A stretch of 64,000 nucleotides of DNA, taken from Ruminococcaceae bacterium UBA6353 (lineage in GTDB: Bacteria > Bacillota > Clostridia > Oscillospirales > Acutalibacteraceae). The stretch lies in NCBI GenBank assembly GCA_002437905.1, contig DJRT01000024.1, positions 15,636 to 79,635 of the forward strand, in the 5' to 3' direction. The position numbers and the translations under genes are program-made. Position 1 is the first letter of the stretch. Each line of letters begins with the position of its first letter. The notes under the pieces are model-generated. The model searched no databases, was not told where the DNA came from, and saw only the letters and a list, made by a program, of their open reading frames with translations. Shown piece after piece: positions 16,533-25,489 of the stretch.

Positions 16533-19500
16533 ATGGCAAGAAAGTTCAAGACCATGGACGGTAACAACGCTGCGGCACATGTTTCCTATGCGTTTACCGA
16601 GGTTGCGGGTATCTATCCGATCACCCCTTCCAGCCCCATGGCCGACTATGTGGACCAGTGGGCGGCTGCTGGCCAGAAAAACATCTTCGGCACGACGGTC
16701 AAGGTGGCGGAGATGGAGTCTGAGGCGGGTGCTTCCGGTACGGTGCACGGCTCTTTGGCGGCCGGCGCGCTGACCACCACCTACACGGCCTCGCAGGGTC
16801 TTCTGCTGATGATCCCCAATATGTACAAGATCGCCGGTGAGCTGCTGCCCTGCGTGTTCCATGTGTCGGCACGCTGCGTTGCCTCCCATGCGCTGAACAT
16901 TTTCGGCGATCATTCCGATGTGTATGCCTGCCGGCAGACCGGCTTTGCCATGCTGGCAGAGACCAACCCGCAGGAAGTCATGGACCTCGGTGCGGTGGCT
17001 CATCTGGCGGCAATCAAGGGGCGCGTGCCGTTCCTGAACTTCTTTGATGGCTTCCGTACCTCCCATGAGATCCAGAAGATCCAGGTGTGGGATTATGCCG
17101 ACCTGAAGGAAATGTGCGATATGGACGCGGTCGAGGCGTTCCGCAAGCGCGCACTCAACCCCGAGCACCCGGTGATGCGCGGTTCCCATGAGAACGGCGA
17201 TATCTTCTTCCAGCACCGTGAGGCCTGCAACAAGTATTACGATGCCGTTCCCGGCATTGTGGAAGAGTACATGCACAAGGTCAATGAGAAGCTGGGCACC
17301 GATTATCAGCTCTTCAACTACTACGGCGCACCGGATGCTGACCGCGTGATCGTGGCCATGGGCTCCATCTGCGATGTGGCGGAAGAAGTGATCGACTACC
17401 TGACCGCCAAGGGCGAGAAGGTCGGCCTGGTGAAGTGCCGCCTGTACCGTCCCTTCTGCGCGGACAAGCTGTCTGCGGCGATCCCCGAGACGGTGAAGAA
17501 GATCGCCGTGCTGGATCGTACCAAGGAGCCCGGCGCGCTGGGCGAACCGCTGTACATGGATGTGGTGACCGCTCTGGCCACCCAGGGCCGCGGTGCCATC
17601 CGTGTGATCGGCGGCCGTTACGGCCTCGGTTCCAAGGACACCCCGCCGGCCAGCGTGTTTGCTGTGTATGATGAGCTGGCGAAGGCGGAGCCGAAGCATC
17701 AGTTCACCCTCGGCATTGTGGACGATGTGACCGGCCTCTCCCTGGAGGAGAAGGAGTCCCCCAATACCGCAGCTGAGGGCACCATCGAGTGCAAATTCTG
17801 GGGTCTGGGCGGCGATGGTACCGTTGGCGCCAACAAGAACTCCATCAAGATCATCGGTGATCATACCGACAAGTATGTGCAGGCGTACTTCCAGTACGAC
17901 TCCAAGAAGACGGGCGGTATCACCATCAGCCACCTGCGCTTTGGCGATAAGCCGATCAAGAGCCCCTACTACATCAACAAGGCTGACTTTGTGGCCTGCC
18001 ACAATCCGTCCTATGTGATCAAGGGCTACAAGATGGTCAACGATGTGAAGCCCGGCGGCGTCTTTATGATCAACTGCCAGTGGAACGCGGAGGAGCTCAA
18101 CCAGCATATGCCGGCTGAGGCCAAGCGCTACATCGCCAAGAACAACATCCAGCTCTACACCATCAACGCCATCGATCTGGCAATCGAGATCGGTATGGGC
18201 AAGCGCACCAACACCATCCTGCAGTCGGCGTTCTTCACGCTGGCCAAGGTTATGCCGCAGGAGGATGCGATCCGCTACATGAAGGAGAAGGCGGAGGCCT
18301 CCTACCTGAAGAAGGGCCGCGATGTGGTGGAGATGAACTGGAAGGCCATCGACGCCGGCGCCACCGCCTTTGTAAAGGTGGATGTGCCTGCTGATTGGGC
18401 AACGGCAGAGGATAAGCCGGTTGCCGCCACCGAGAATGGCCCGGCCAAGCTGATCAAGCAGGTTGATACCATCATGAAGCCGGTTGGCAAGATGGACGGC
18501 GACAGTCTGCCGGTCTCGGCCTTTGTGGATCATGTGGACGGCACCTTCGAGCAGGGCGCCGCTGCGTATGAGAAGCGCGGCGTGGCCGTGATGGTTCCGG
18601 AGTGGAACCCCGATACCTGCGCCAAGTGCAACAAGTGCGCGTTTGTCTGCCCCCATGCCACCATCCGTCCGTTTGCGCTGGATGAGGCTGAGGTGGCTGC
18701 GGCTCCCGCCAACATGAAGAAGGCGCCGAAGCCGGTCATCAAGACCAACTACACCTACACGCTGGCCGTTTCCCCGCTGGATTGCATGGGCTGCGGCGTG
18801 TGCGTGGGCGTTTGCCCGACCAATTCGTTGAAGATGGTGGCGCAGGAGAGCCAGCTGGCGGAGCAGGATGTGTTCGATTACTGCGTGGAGAAGGTTTCCG
18901 AGAAGCCGGAGACCACCGGTACCACCGTGATCAGCAGCCAGTTCAAGAAGCCGCTGCTGGAATTCTCCGGTTCCTGCGCCGGCTGCGCGGAGACCTCGTA
19001 TGCCCGCCTGATCACCCAGCTCTTCGGTGAGCGGATGTATATTTCCAATGCTACCGGCTGCTCCTCCATCTGGGGCGGCCCTGCGGCCACCTCTCCGTAC
19101 ACCACGGCGAAGAACGGCCATGGCCCGGCCTGGGCGAACTCCCTGTTTGAGGATAACGCCGAGCACGGTTATGGTATGTACCTCGGCCAGAAGGCTATCC
19201 GCAGCCGTCTGATCGACGAGGTGAAGGAGATCGCCGCTTCGGATAAGGCGCCTGAGGCAGTTAAGACTGCCTGTGCCGCGTATCTGGATACCTTGGACGA
19301 TGGCAAGACGAACGGCGCGGCTGCCGATGCACTGGTTGCCGAGCTGGAGAAGCTGGATTGCGACTGCGCGGCCCGCAAGGATATTCTGACCTACAAGGAG
19401 TATCTGTCCAAGAAGTCCGTGTGGATCTTCGGCGGCGACGGCTGGGCGTACGATATCGGTTTCGGCGGCCTGGATCATGTGCTGGCACAGGGCCAGGATG

Positions 19501-20075
19501 TGAATGTGATGGTCTTCGATACCGAGGTGTATTCCAACACCGGCGGTCAGGCTTCCAAGGCGTCCAATATCGGTCAGGTGGCACAGTTTGCCGCTGCCGG
19601 TAAGGCCATTGCCAAGAAGAGCCTGGCGGAGATCGCCATGAGCTATGGCTACATCTATGTGGCACAGATCGCGATGGGCGCAGATATGAACCAGACCATC
19701 AAGGCGATTGCCGAGGCCGAGGCCTATCCGGGTCCGTCCCTCATCATCGGCTACGCCCCCTGCGAGATGCACTCCATCAAGGGCGGCATGGTCAACTGCC
19801 AGGCCGAGATGAAGAAGGCTGTGGATTGCGGCTACTGGAATATGTTCCGCTTCAACCCGGCTGCCAAGGCGGAGGGCAAGAACCCCTTCACCATGGACAG
19901 CAAGGCGCCCACGACCAACTATCGTGACTTCATCATGGGTGAGGCGCGTTACTCTTCTCTGACCCGTTCCTTCCCGGATCGTGCAGAGACCCTGTTCACC
20001 AAGGCGGAAGAGACCGCCAAGGCTCGCTACGAGCATCTGCTCCGTTTGGGCGAGCTGTATGCGCAGAATGTGTAA
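16533..20075 (+). CDS. nifJ: Pyruvate:ferredoxin (flavodoxin) oxidoreductase
   Basis: A full-length 1180-residue homodimeric PFOR, which splits pyruvate with CoA into acetyl-CoA and CO2 and reduces ferredoxin. Domains in order are the pyrimidine-binding domain (GNNAAAHVSYAFTEVAGIYPITPSSPMAD), transketolase C-like domain, CoA-binding gamma domain, an 8-iron ferredoxin insert with two Cys clusters (CAKCNKCAFVCP, residues about 691-702, and CMGCGVCVGVCP, about 751-762), and the thiamine pyrophosphate domain with CAGCAE, the late Cys of NATGCSSIWGG, and GGDGWAYDIGFGG. It marks a strictly fermentative metabolism. It is monocistronic, with its own promoter and terminator, and its codon use is that of a highly expressed gene. 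Confidence 0.98.
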   Translation: MARKFKTMDGNNAAAHVSYAFTEVAGIYPITPSSPMADYVDQWAAAGQKNIFGTTVKVAEMESEAGASGTVHGSLAAGALTTTYTASQGLLLMIPNMYKIAGELLPCVFHVSARCVASHALNIFGDHSDVYACRQTGFAMLAETNPQEVMDLGAVAHLAAIKGRVPFLNFFDGFRTSHEIQKIQVWDYADLKEMCDMDAVEAFRKRALNPEHPVMRGSHENGDIFFQHREACNKYYDAVPGIVEEYMHKVNEKLGTDYQLFNYYGAPDADRVIVAMGSICDVAEEVIDYLTAKGEKVGLVKCRLYRPFCADKLSAAIPETVKKIAVLDRTKEPGALGEPLYMDVVTALATQGRGAIRVIGGRYGLGSKDTPPASVFAVYDELAKAEPKHQFTLGIVDDVTGLSLEEKESPNTAAEGTIECKFWGLGGDGTVGANKNSIKIIGDHTDKYVQAYFQYDSKKTGGITISHLRFGDKPIKSPYYINKADFVACHNPSYVIKGYKMVNDVKPGGVFMINCQWNAEELNQHMPAEAKRYIAKNNIQLYTINAIDLAIEIGMGKRTNTILQSAFFTLAKVMPQEDAIRYMKEKAEASYLKKGRDVVEMNWKAIDAGATAFVKVDVPADWATAEDKPVAATENGPAKLIKQVDTIMKPVGKMDGDSLPVSAFVDHVDGTFEQGAAAYEKRGVAVMVPEWNPDTCAKCNKCAFVCPHATIRPFALDEAEVAAAPANMKKAPKPVIKTNYTYTLAVSPLDCMGCGVCVGVCPTNSLKMVAQESQLAEQDVFDYCVEKVSEKPETTGTTVISSQFKKPLLEFSGSCAGCAETSYARLITQLFGERMYISNATGCSSIWGGPAATSPYTTAKNGHGPAWANSLFEDNAEHGYGMYLGQKAIRSRLIDEVKEIAASDKAPEAVKTACAAYLDTLDDGKTNGAAADALVAELEKLDCDCAARKDILTYKEYLSKKSVWIFGGDGWAYDIGFGGLDHVLAQGQDVNVMVFDTEVYSNTGGQASKASNIGQVAQFAAAGKAIAKKSLAEIAMSYGYIYVAQIAMGADMNQTIKAIAEAEAYPGPSLIIGYAPCEMHSIKGGMVNCQAEMKKAVDCGYWNMFRFNPAAKAEGKNPFTMDSKAPTTNYRDFIMGEARYSSLTRSFPDRAETLFTKAEETAKARYEHLLRLGELYAQNV

Positions 20076-20139
20076 GCTTTCTGTGTAGCCACTGTGGCAC
20101 GCGCCAGCGTGTGACAGCGGCATGGTGCAAAACAGCCCG

Positions 20140-20180
20140 GCAGGGGCGTTGTGTTTTTCAACACAACGCCCCTGCTTTTT
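20140..20180 (+). terminator. Rho-independent terminator of nifJ
   Basis: The arms gcaggggcgttgtgt and acacaacgcccctgc (20140-20175) make a 15-bp stem followed by TTTTT. Confidence 0.93.
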
Positions 20181-20293
20181 CCTTTTTTGACAAATCGACA
20201 GGCTTTTCCCTGGATATTAGAAATTTTGGGTTATATTGTCGAAAATAATCGCGAAAAAACGAAAGAAAATGTGTAAAATGTACATATAAATTC

Positions 20294-20322
20294 TTGACAG
20301 TGTGGAAAGTTTCTGTGATAAT
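20294..20322 (+). promoter_or_regulatory. Sigma-A promoter of the first giant GH16 gene
   Basis: TTGACA (20294-20299) and GATAAT (20317-20322), 17-base spacing, about 80 bases before the start codon. The 328-base gap 20076-20403 otherwise holds the nifJ terminator and AT-rich sequence in which I see no gene. Confidence 0.85.
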
Positions 20323-20403
20323 ATACTTGCTACCGAACGACCGGACAAGACTCCCCCTTGAATGGCCGGTGCCGGTAAGTATAGAGAGGAAAGAAGGCTA
20401 TGC

Positions 20404-23400
20404 ATGAGCACAAACACATTTTCGCGCAGAAAACGATCCACCGCCGGTGCACTGGCGTTTGTCCTGCTGGTGACAACGCTGCTGGCGGTGCTGCCCTCCG
20501 GCGTGTTCGCCGGGTCACAGAAGACAGCGGATGCCCGCCTATTTGCTGCACAGGACTATGAAAGCTTTGCGGTAGGGGACAAAAATTACTATACCACATA
20601 CAATTCCTACGGTATCCACGGAAACGGTTCCGGGCGTGAGGTGTCATCCGCTCATGCCCATGCCGGCGGCGGTGCGGACGCTGCCGGGACCGGCCGTGCT
20701 GTCCGCCTGACGATGAACCAGACGCGGGACACCAATGTGGCACAGCTGGCAGTGGTCGACGCGGAGAAAAACACCCCGGCCGTGACCGCCGGAGAGAATT
20801 ACCTGCTGTCTTTCTGGGCTTATCTGGATGATGCGGCGCAGCAGGAAATTACATACCATGTGCACACGGCCCGCAATGTGGACAGCCTGACGGTCGGCTT
20901 CCACTGCGAAACGGAAAAAACCATTACCATGCCTGCCGGCAGCTGGCAATATATCACCCTGCCGGTGGAGAATGTGGCCGCGGATGATCCGACCGGCTCC
21001 TGGTACCTGACGATCGGCGCGACCTTTGCCGGTGCTGACACCAGCAATATCCGCTACCTGTTTGTGGATGATGTGGAGGTGCGCACCTACACGGCGCAGG
21101 CAGCGCTGCAGGATATGGAGCTGTATGCCGACGGACAGGAGCTGGCGCTGAGCACCACGCACGGTACGGCGCAGATCTCCCGTGAGCGCAACCATACTCC
21201 CGGCGGTTTGCAATCGGTGCGGGTCACGGCGACCACCTCCGCCGGCGGCATTCGGCCGCAGATGGTGCTGCGGCAGGCCGATGGCACCCCCATGCGTGTG
21301 GAGCAGGGGGGCAACTATACGCTTTCCTTCTGGGTCTATTGCCCGGCCGAGGCAACGGACAGGCAATTCCGGTATTGGCTGTGTGCGACCGATTCGGCCG
21401 AAGCCTTCGCCGATACGACGGCGAAAAACGCTGCCCTGGTATATGAAGGCGCCGATATTCCGGTGCTGCAGGCCGGCTGGACGCAGATTGTGGCCGAGAT
21501 CGAGGATTGCGCCCATGCCGGGGCGTTGCGGCTTGGCGTAACCTCGCCATCTGCCGCGGCCGCCACACCGGCCATGTTCTATCTGGACGATTTCACGCTC
21601 ACCCGGCAGGCCGACCGGATTGATTATGAAACCGCGGAGACGGTGACCAATCTTGGTAAATCCGGCAGGGCGGAGCTTTCCACCGCGCAGAACCATACGC
21701 CGGGCGGAAGCAAATCTGTCAAGCTGACCTCCCGCACCTATAATGGCTGGGAGCGTGCGCAGATCATGCTGCAGCAGGCGGATGGCCGGTATCTGCAGCC
21801 GGAGCGGCTGAAGGACTATCAGCTGTCGTTCTATGTGTATGTGCCCTCCGGGCAGACCGGTGAGCTGCGGTTCTGGATCTGTGCGACAGAGGCTGATACA
21901 GTGTTTCAGGCGTCCACAGAGAAGAACACCTGCGTGCTGTACGAGATGAACAGCGGCGATGTGCCGGTGCGGGATGCATGGTATCGGTACACTGTGCCGC
22001 TGAGTAGCGTCAGCTGGAAGGACGGGGGCAGCTACGGACCGTATCTGCGTCTGGGCGTTACTTCCTCCAGCGTTTCCTCGGCAGGCTTTACCTGCTATGT
22101 GGACGATGTGGTGCTGCGGGAGATCTGCACGCCGGCAACCACCGAAAACTACGAGACCTTTGCGGTAGGCGCCAATGCGGTGCAGGGGAATGGCTCCGGC
22201 CGGGAGATTTCGGCGGCGCACGCGCACGCCGGCAATGGCGCGGATACCCAGCAGGGGCGCGCCGTGCGGCTGAAAATGAACCAGACAAGCGCCGGCAACC
22301 ATGCCCGCACGGTGATCTTTTCGGCCGGGCAGGCGGCCAGCTTCCGCACTGGTGCCCGATATGCTGTTTCCTTCTGGTGCTACTGGGATCCTGCGGAGAA
22401 CAGCGTGGAGGATACCCGCACCGAAACAAGCCTGCGCATCACCGCAGCGGTGGGCAGCGTGGATAACCCGCAGCAGGTGTTTGGCAACCATGTCAATGGA
22501 GCCGAGGGCAGCGCGCCGGCGGAACTCAAGGCGGGTCAGTGGCAGCAGGTAACGGTGGTTACTCAGCCGATCGCCGGGGTCAATGGCGGCGAGACAACAA
22601 ATCTGACGCTCGGCGCCCTGTTCTCCGGCGCGTCCGAGGACAACATGAAGTACCTGTATGTGGATGATGTGTCGGTTATGCCGTTTGGCCAGTGGAGCGA
22701 GGATGGTCTGACCGATGCTGTCAGCGCCGGCAATGGCGGCCTACTGTATATGGACGGCGCCAGCGCCGTTTACTGGAGCGAGAGCCGCGGTGAGGCCTGT
22801 ACGGCGGTGCGCCTGGTGGGCGAATTTACGGTGCTGGCAGGTGACCGGACGGTGGCTGTTGGTGCGGGCTCCGGCTGGAGCATCCGGGAGCGCGGTATCC
22901 TGCTGGGGGATGCCGGAACACTGCCGGAGCAGCTGGTGTGCGGCAATGAGCAGGTGCAGTGCATCCGCACCACCGGCGTCGGCCTGCAGAACTGCTGGAG
23001 CTATGATGCTGCAAGCGGCCGCGTGACCTATACCGCGCTGGTGAAGAACATCACGCAGACGCAGAAGGACACGCTGCTGCGCTATCGGGCCTATCTGGTG
23101 CTGGATGTCGGCGGCACGGCGTTCACGGTGTACTCGGGCGTGTGCAGCTTCAGCGCACAGCAGCTGTACAACCAGTACTGCAGCACCACAGGGGAGGCGC
23201 CGACCTGGTTTGAGGGGGCGGCTCCCGGCGAGAGCGGGGATACCCTCTCGCTGCTGGATGGTCTGGACAGCCGCTTCCGCGTGGTCTATCCCACCGGGGA
23301 TACTGTGGGGCAGATCATAGCCGAAAAGCTGCAGACCGCTCTGCAGGAGCTGCTGGGCGAATTCCAGCCGGTGGACTGCGTGAGCGACGAGCAGCCGGAT

Positions 23401-25185
23401 AACGGCGGCTACGAGATCCTGATCGGCAATACCAACCGCACGGAGGATGATGCGGCGGCCGCCTGGCTGGCGGCAAAGGACGCCAAATACAATGCGGCGT
23501 TCCTGGTGCGCATGAACGGCAAGAAGCTGCTGCTGCAGGCCAAGGATACCGACGACGATGTGAAATATGCCTATGCACTGGAGCTGGCGACCGATTGGCT
23601 TGTGGAAACCTGTCGGGAGGATCTGTGCATCTCCAGAACCCTGGACTACTATTCTGCGGCGGCCTCGGAGGCCAGCACCGGCGCGCCGCTGCTGCAGGTG
23701 GATGCAACCGGCAATAACCTGCTGAACAATGCGCAGATCATTGTGGAGCGCTATCCCTCCTATATGGCGCTGACCGCGGCAAAGGAGCTGCAGCGTGCCA
23801 TCGCCCAGCTGAGCGGGCAGTATATTGCCATTGTGAAATACGATGGCTCGGTGGAGCATACCACCGGCGTCAGCCTGATCGTCGGTCCCAAGCAGGGAGC
23901 GGTCAAGGCGGTCTATGCGACCGAGGAGCCGGCCCCGGCGGCAGCCACCACCGGTGCGGGCAATGACGATGATACCTTCTCCCTCGAAACGCACAAGCCC
24001 GGCCAGGTGATCTCCGCCGGCGGCAATGGGCTGCTGACGGATGTGGGCACGGATGGCTACCGCATCAGCGTGACCGGCCACTGGCCGGACTGGAATGTGC
24101 AGGTCAATGGCGGTTCGCCGGCGGCGATCAATGCCGGCGTGCAGGAGCTGATTGCCGGCCTGCAGGCCACCGGCAGCAGCGGCGCCACCCGCACGGGGGC
24201 CAATACCGGGGACCATGCGCTGAGCGATGGCTACGGTGTGGCGTTCTTTGATGAATTCGAGTATACCTCGGCAGAGGAGATCCAGCAGCGCTGGACCATT
24301 GATGGCGGCGGTGCCGGCCAGGGCTGTACGATCGTGACGGAGGCCTATGCGGCGGCCGGGTATGATCCGGCAGTGTTCGGGTATACCCCCTACGGCCCGG
24401 ATGAGAACGGCGACTATTGGGATTGGCAGTCCCGCCCGGCCATTTGGGGCACGGACGGCACCTACTATGCCCAGGGCGGCTACCTGTACGAATATACCCG
24501 CAAGGCGCAGGATGGCTACTGGGCGGTGCGCGCCACCGGGCAGGGAAAGGTGAACTACCGCTATGGCTTTACCGAGGTGCGGATGATCGCGGCCACAGAC
24601 TATGGTGCCTGTTCTGCCATCTGGCTGGTCAGCCGCGGCACACCGCATGCCGAGATCGATGTGTACGAAAACTTTGGCCAGGATAAGCTGGTGTGCAACC
24701 TGCACTATTGGGATTCGGGCGTGCACACCTCGCTGGATGCCTCCGCCGACAGGTATCGCTCTGCCAAACGGACCTACCGCATGGAGGATGGCAGCCACTT
24801 CTATGATACCTTCCACCATATCGGCTATGAGTGGGATGCGCAGTCGATCACCTTCTATGTGGATGGCGAGGCTTACCTGACGGTGGATACCACCGTATCG
24901 GATACCGAGATGACGGCGGCGCAGATGGATGTGTTCCGCAAGGATTGCTGGATCAAGATCACCAATGGCATCAGCGCGGGCAGCTATACCGGGCGCAAGG
25001 GGGTCAGCAGCCATGACCCGGCGGACTACGCCCCCGGCGGCTACCTGTACGGCAGCGTCAGCGGCCGCACCGATGGCAAGTATGTGATGGAAAGCACCGA
25101 GGACTTCCTGGAGGTGCAGGTGGTGGATAGCCTCTACATCTACCAGAAGAACGACGGACAGAGCTATGTGGAAACCGCCTGGTAA
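20404..25185 (+). CDS. Giant secreted multi-modular protein with four CBM-like modules and C-terminal GH16-type domain
   Basis: A 1593-residue exported protein. The start at ATG 20404 gives a signal peptide (RRKRSTAGALAFVLLVTTLLAVLPSGVFA) after an AAAGAAGG site. Four jelly-roll, CBM-like modules follow (about residues 45-230, 230-400, 400-575, 575-760), each ending in a YxxVDDV-type strand (YLFVDDV, FYLDDF, CYVDDV, YLYVDDV). Then come an unassigned beta domain (about 765-920), an alpha/beta module with YEILIGNTNR, a second related module, and a GH16-like domain (about 1275-1593) with catalytic-type motif E1417-I-D-V-Y-E1422. GH16 enzymes cleave beta-1,3/1,4-glucans or galactans. No dockerin, SLH or sortase signal was seen. 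It is paralogous to the next gene. Confidence 0.85.
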   Translation: MSTNTFSRRKRSTAGALAFVLLVTTLLAVLPSGVFAGSQKTADARLFAAQDYESFAVGDKNYYTTYNSYGIHGNGSGREVSSAHAHAGGGADAAGTGRAVRLTMNQTRDTNVAQLAVVDAEKNTPAVTAGENYLLSFWAYLDDAAQQEITYHVHTARNVDSLTVGFHCETEKTITMPAGSWQYITLPVENVAADDPTGSWYLTIGATFAGADTSNIRYLFVDDVEVRTYTAQAALQDMELYADGQELALSTTHGTAQISRERNHTPGGLQSVRVTATTSAGGIRPQMVLRQADGTPMRVEQGGNYTLSFWVYCPAEATDRQFRYWLCATDSAEAFADTTAKNAALVYEGADIPVLQAGWTQIVAEIEDCAHAGALRLGVTSPSAAAATPAMFYLDDFTLTRQADRIDYETAETVTNLGKSGRAELSTAQNHTPGGSKSVKLTSRTYNGWERAQIMLQQADGRYLQPERLKDYQLSFYVYVPSGQTGELRFWICATEADTVFQASTEKNTCVLYEMNSGDVPVRDAWYRYTVPLSSVSWKDGGSYGPYLRLGVTSSSVSSAGFTCYVDDVVLREICTPATTENYETFAVGANAVQGNGSGREISAAHAHAGNGADTQQGRAVRLKMNQTSAGNHARTVIFSAGQAASFRTGARYAVSFWCYWDPAENSVEDTRTETSLRITAAVGSVDNPQQVFGNHVNGAEGSAPAELKAGQWQQVTVVTQPIAGVNGGETTNLTLGALFSGASEDNMKYLYVDDVSVMPFGQWSEDGLTDAVSAGNGGLLYMDGASAVYWSESRGEACTAVRLVGEFTVLAGDRTVAVGAGSGWSIRERGILLGDAGTLPEQLVCGNEQVQCIRTTGVGLQNCWSYDAASGRVTYTALVKNITQTQKDTLLRYRAYLVLDVGGTAFTVYSGVCSFSAQQLYNQYCSTTGEAPTWFEGAAPGESGDTLSLLDGLDSRFRVVYPTGDTVGQIIAEKLQTALQELLGEFQPVDCVSDEQPDNGGYEILIGNTNRTEDDAAAAWLAAKDAKYNAAFLVRMNGKKLLLQAKDTDDDVKYAYALELATDWLVETCREDLCISRTLDYYSAAASEASTGAPLLQVDATGNNLLNNAQIIVERYPSYMALTAAKELQRAIAQLSGQYIAIVKYDGSVEHTTGVSLIVGPKQGAVKAVYATEEPAPAAATTGAGNDDDTFSLETHKPGQVISAGGNGLLTDVGTDGYRISVTGHWPDWNVQVNGGSPAAINAGVQELIAGLQATGSSGATRTGANTGDHALSDGYGVAFFDEFEYTSAEEIQQRWTIDGGGAGQGCTIVTEAYAAAGYDPAVFGYTPYGPDENGDYWDWQSRPAIWGTDGTYYAQGGYLYEYTRKAQDGYWAVRATGQGKVNYRYGFTEVRMIAATDYGACSAIWLVSRGTPHAEIDVYENFGQDKLVCNLHYWDSGVHTSLDASADRYRSAKRTYRMEDGSHFYDTFHHIGYEWDAQSITFYVDGEAYLTVDTTVSDTEMTAAQMDVFRKDCWIKITNGISAGSYTGRKGVSSHDPADYAPGGYLYGSVSGRTDGKYVMESTEDFLEVQVVDSLYIYQKNDGQSYVETAW

Positions 25186-25198
25186 AACAGGCAAGTCG

Positions 25199-25236
25199 AC
25201 CGGCCTCCCCCTGCCAAGGGGGAGGCCGGTCTCTTT
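25199..25236 (+). terminator. Rho-independent terminator between the two giant genes
   Basis: A GC-rich stem (accggcctcccc / ggggaggccggt, 25199-25230) followed by CTCTTT. The 304-base gap 25186-25489 holds this terminator, the next promoter and a long leader. Confidence 0.8.
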
Positions 25237-25274
25237 AATTTCGTGCAGCCCGTTGGCAAAAAACATATTTTTCC

Positions 25275-25303
25275 TTGACTTTTATGGGGGATTTTTATAC
25301 AAT
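25275..25303 (+). promoter_or_regulatory. Sigma-A promoter of the SGNH-GH16 gene
   Basis: TTGACT (25275-25280) and TACAAT (25298-25303), 17-base spacing. It implies an untranslated leader of about 180 bases before ATG 25490, which contains GC-rich inverted segments but no riboswitch class that I recognise. Confidence 0.82.
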
Positions 25304-25489
25304 AAAGACCAGCGGAAGGCGTTCTTCACATTTTGCCGCACGGGTCGTTTTTGATGGCAGCGAAAACGGCTGGCCGGCGCAGGGAGGAACGGCGTTTTTT
25401 GCGCCTGCGCGAAGTTCCCTTCCCGTGCCCCCGGCTGCGCGCGGTCTGTGCAGCAAGAAACGATGGGAAGAAAGAGGGATCATAACTTG

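Noticed and set aside
16443..20123. 1226-codon open frame on the minus strand opposite nifJ
   Set aside because: It mirrors the codon bias of nifJ (GC-rich third positions), has no ribosome binding site and a low-complexity His/Leu/Gly product. Other long antisense frames (3189-5855, 22741-25266, 25823-28537) were rejected for the same reason.
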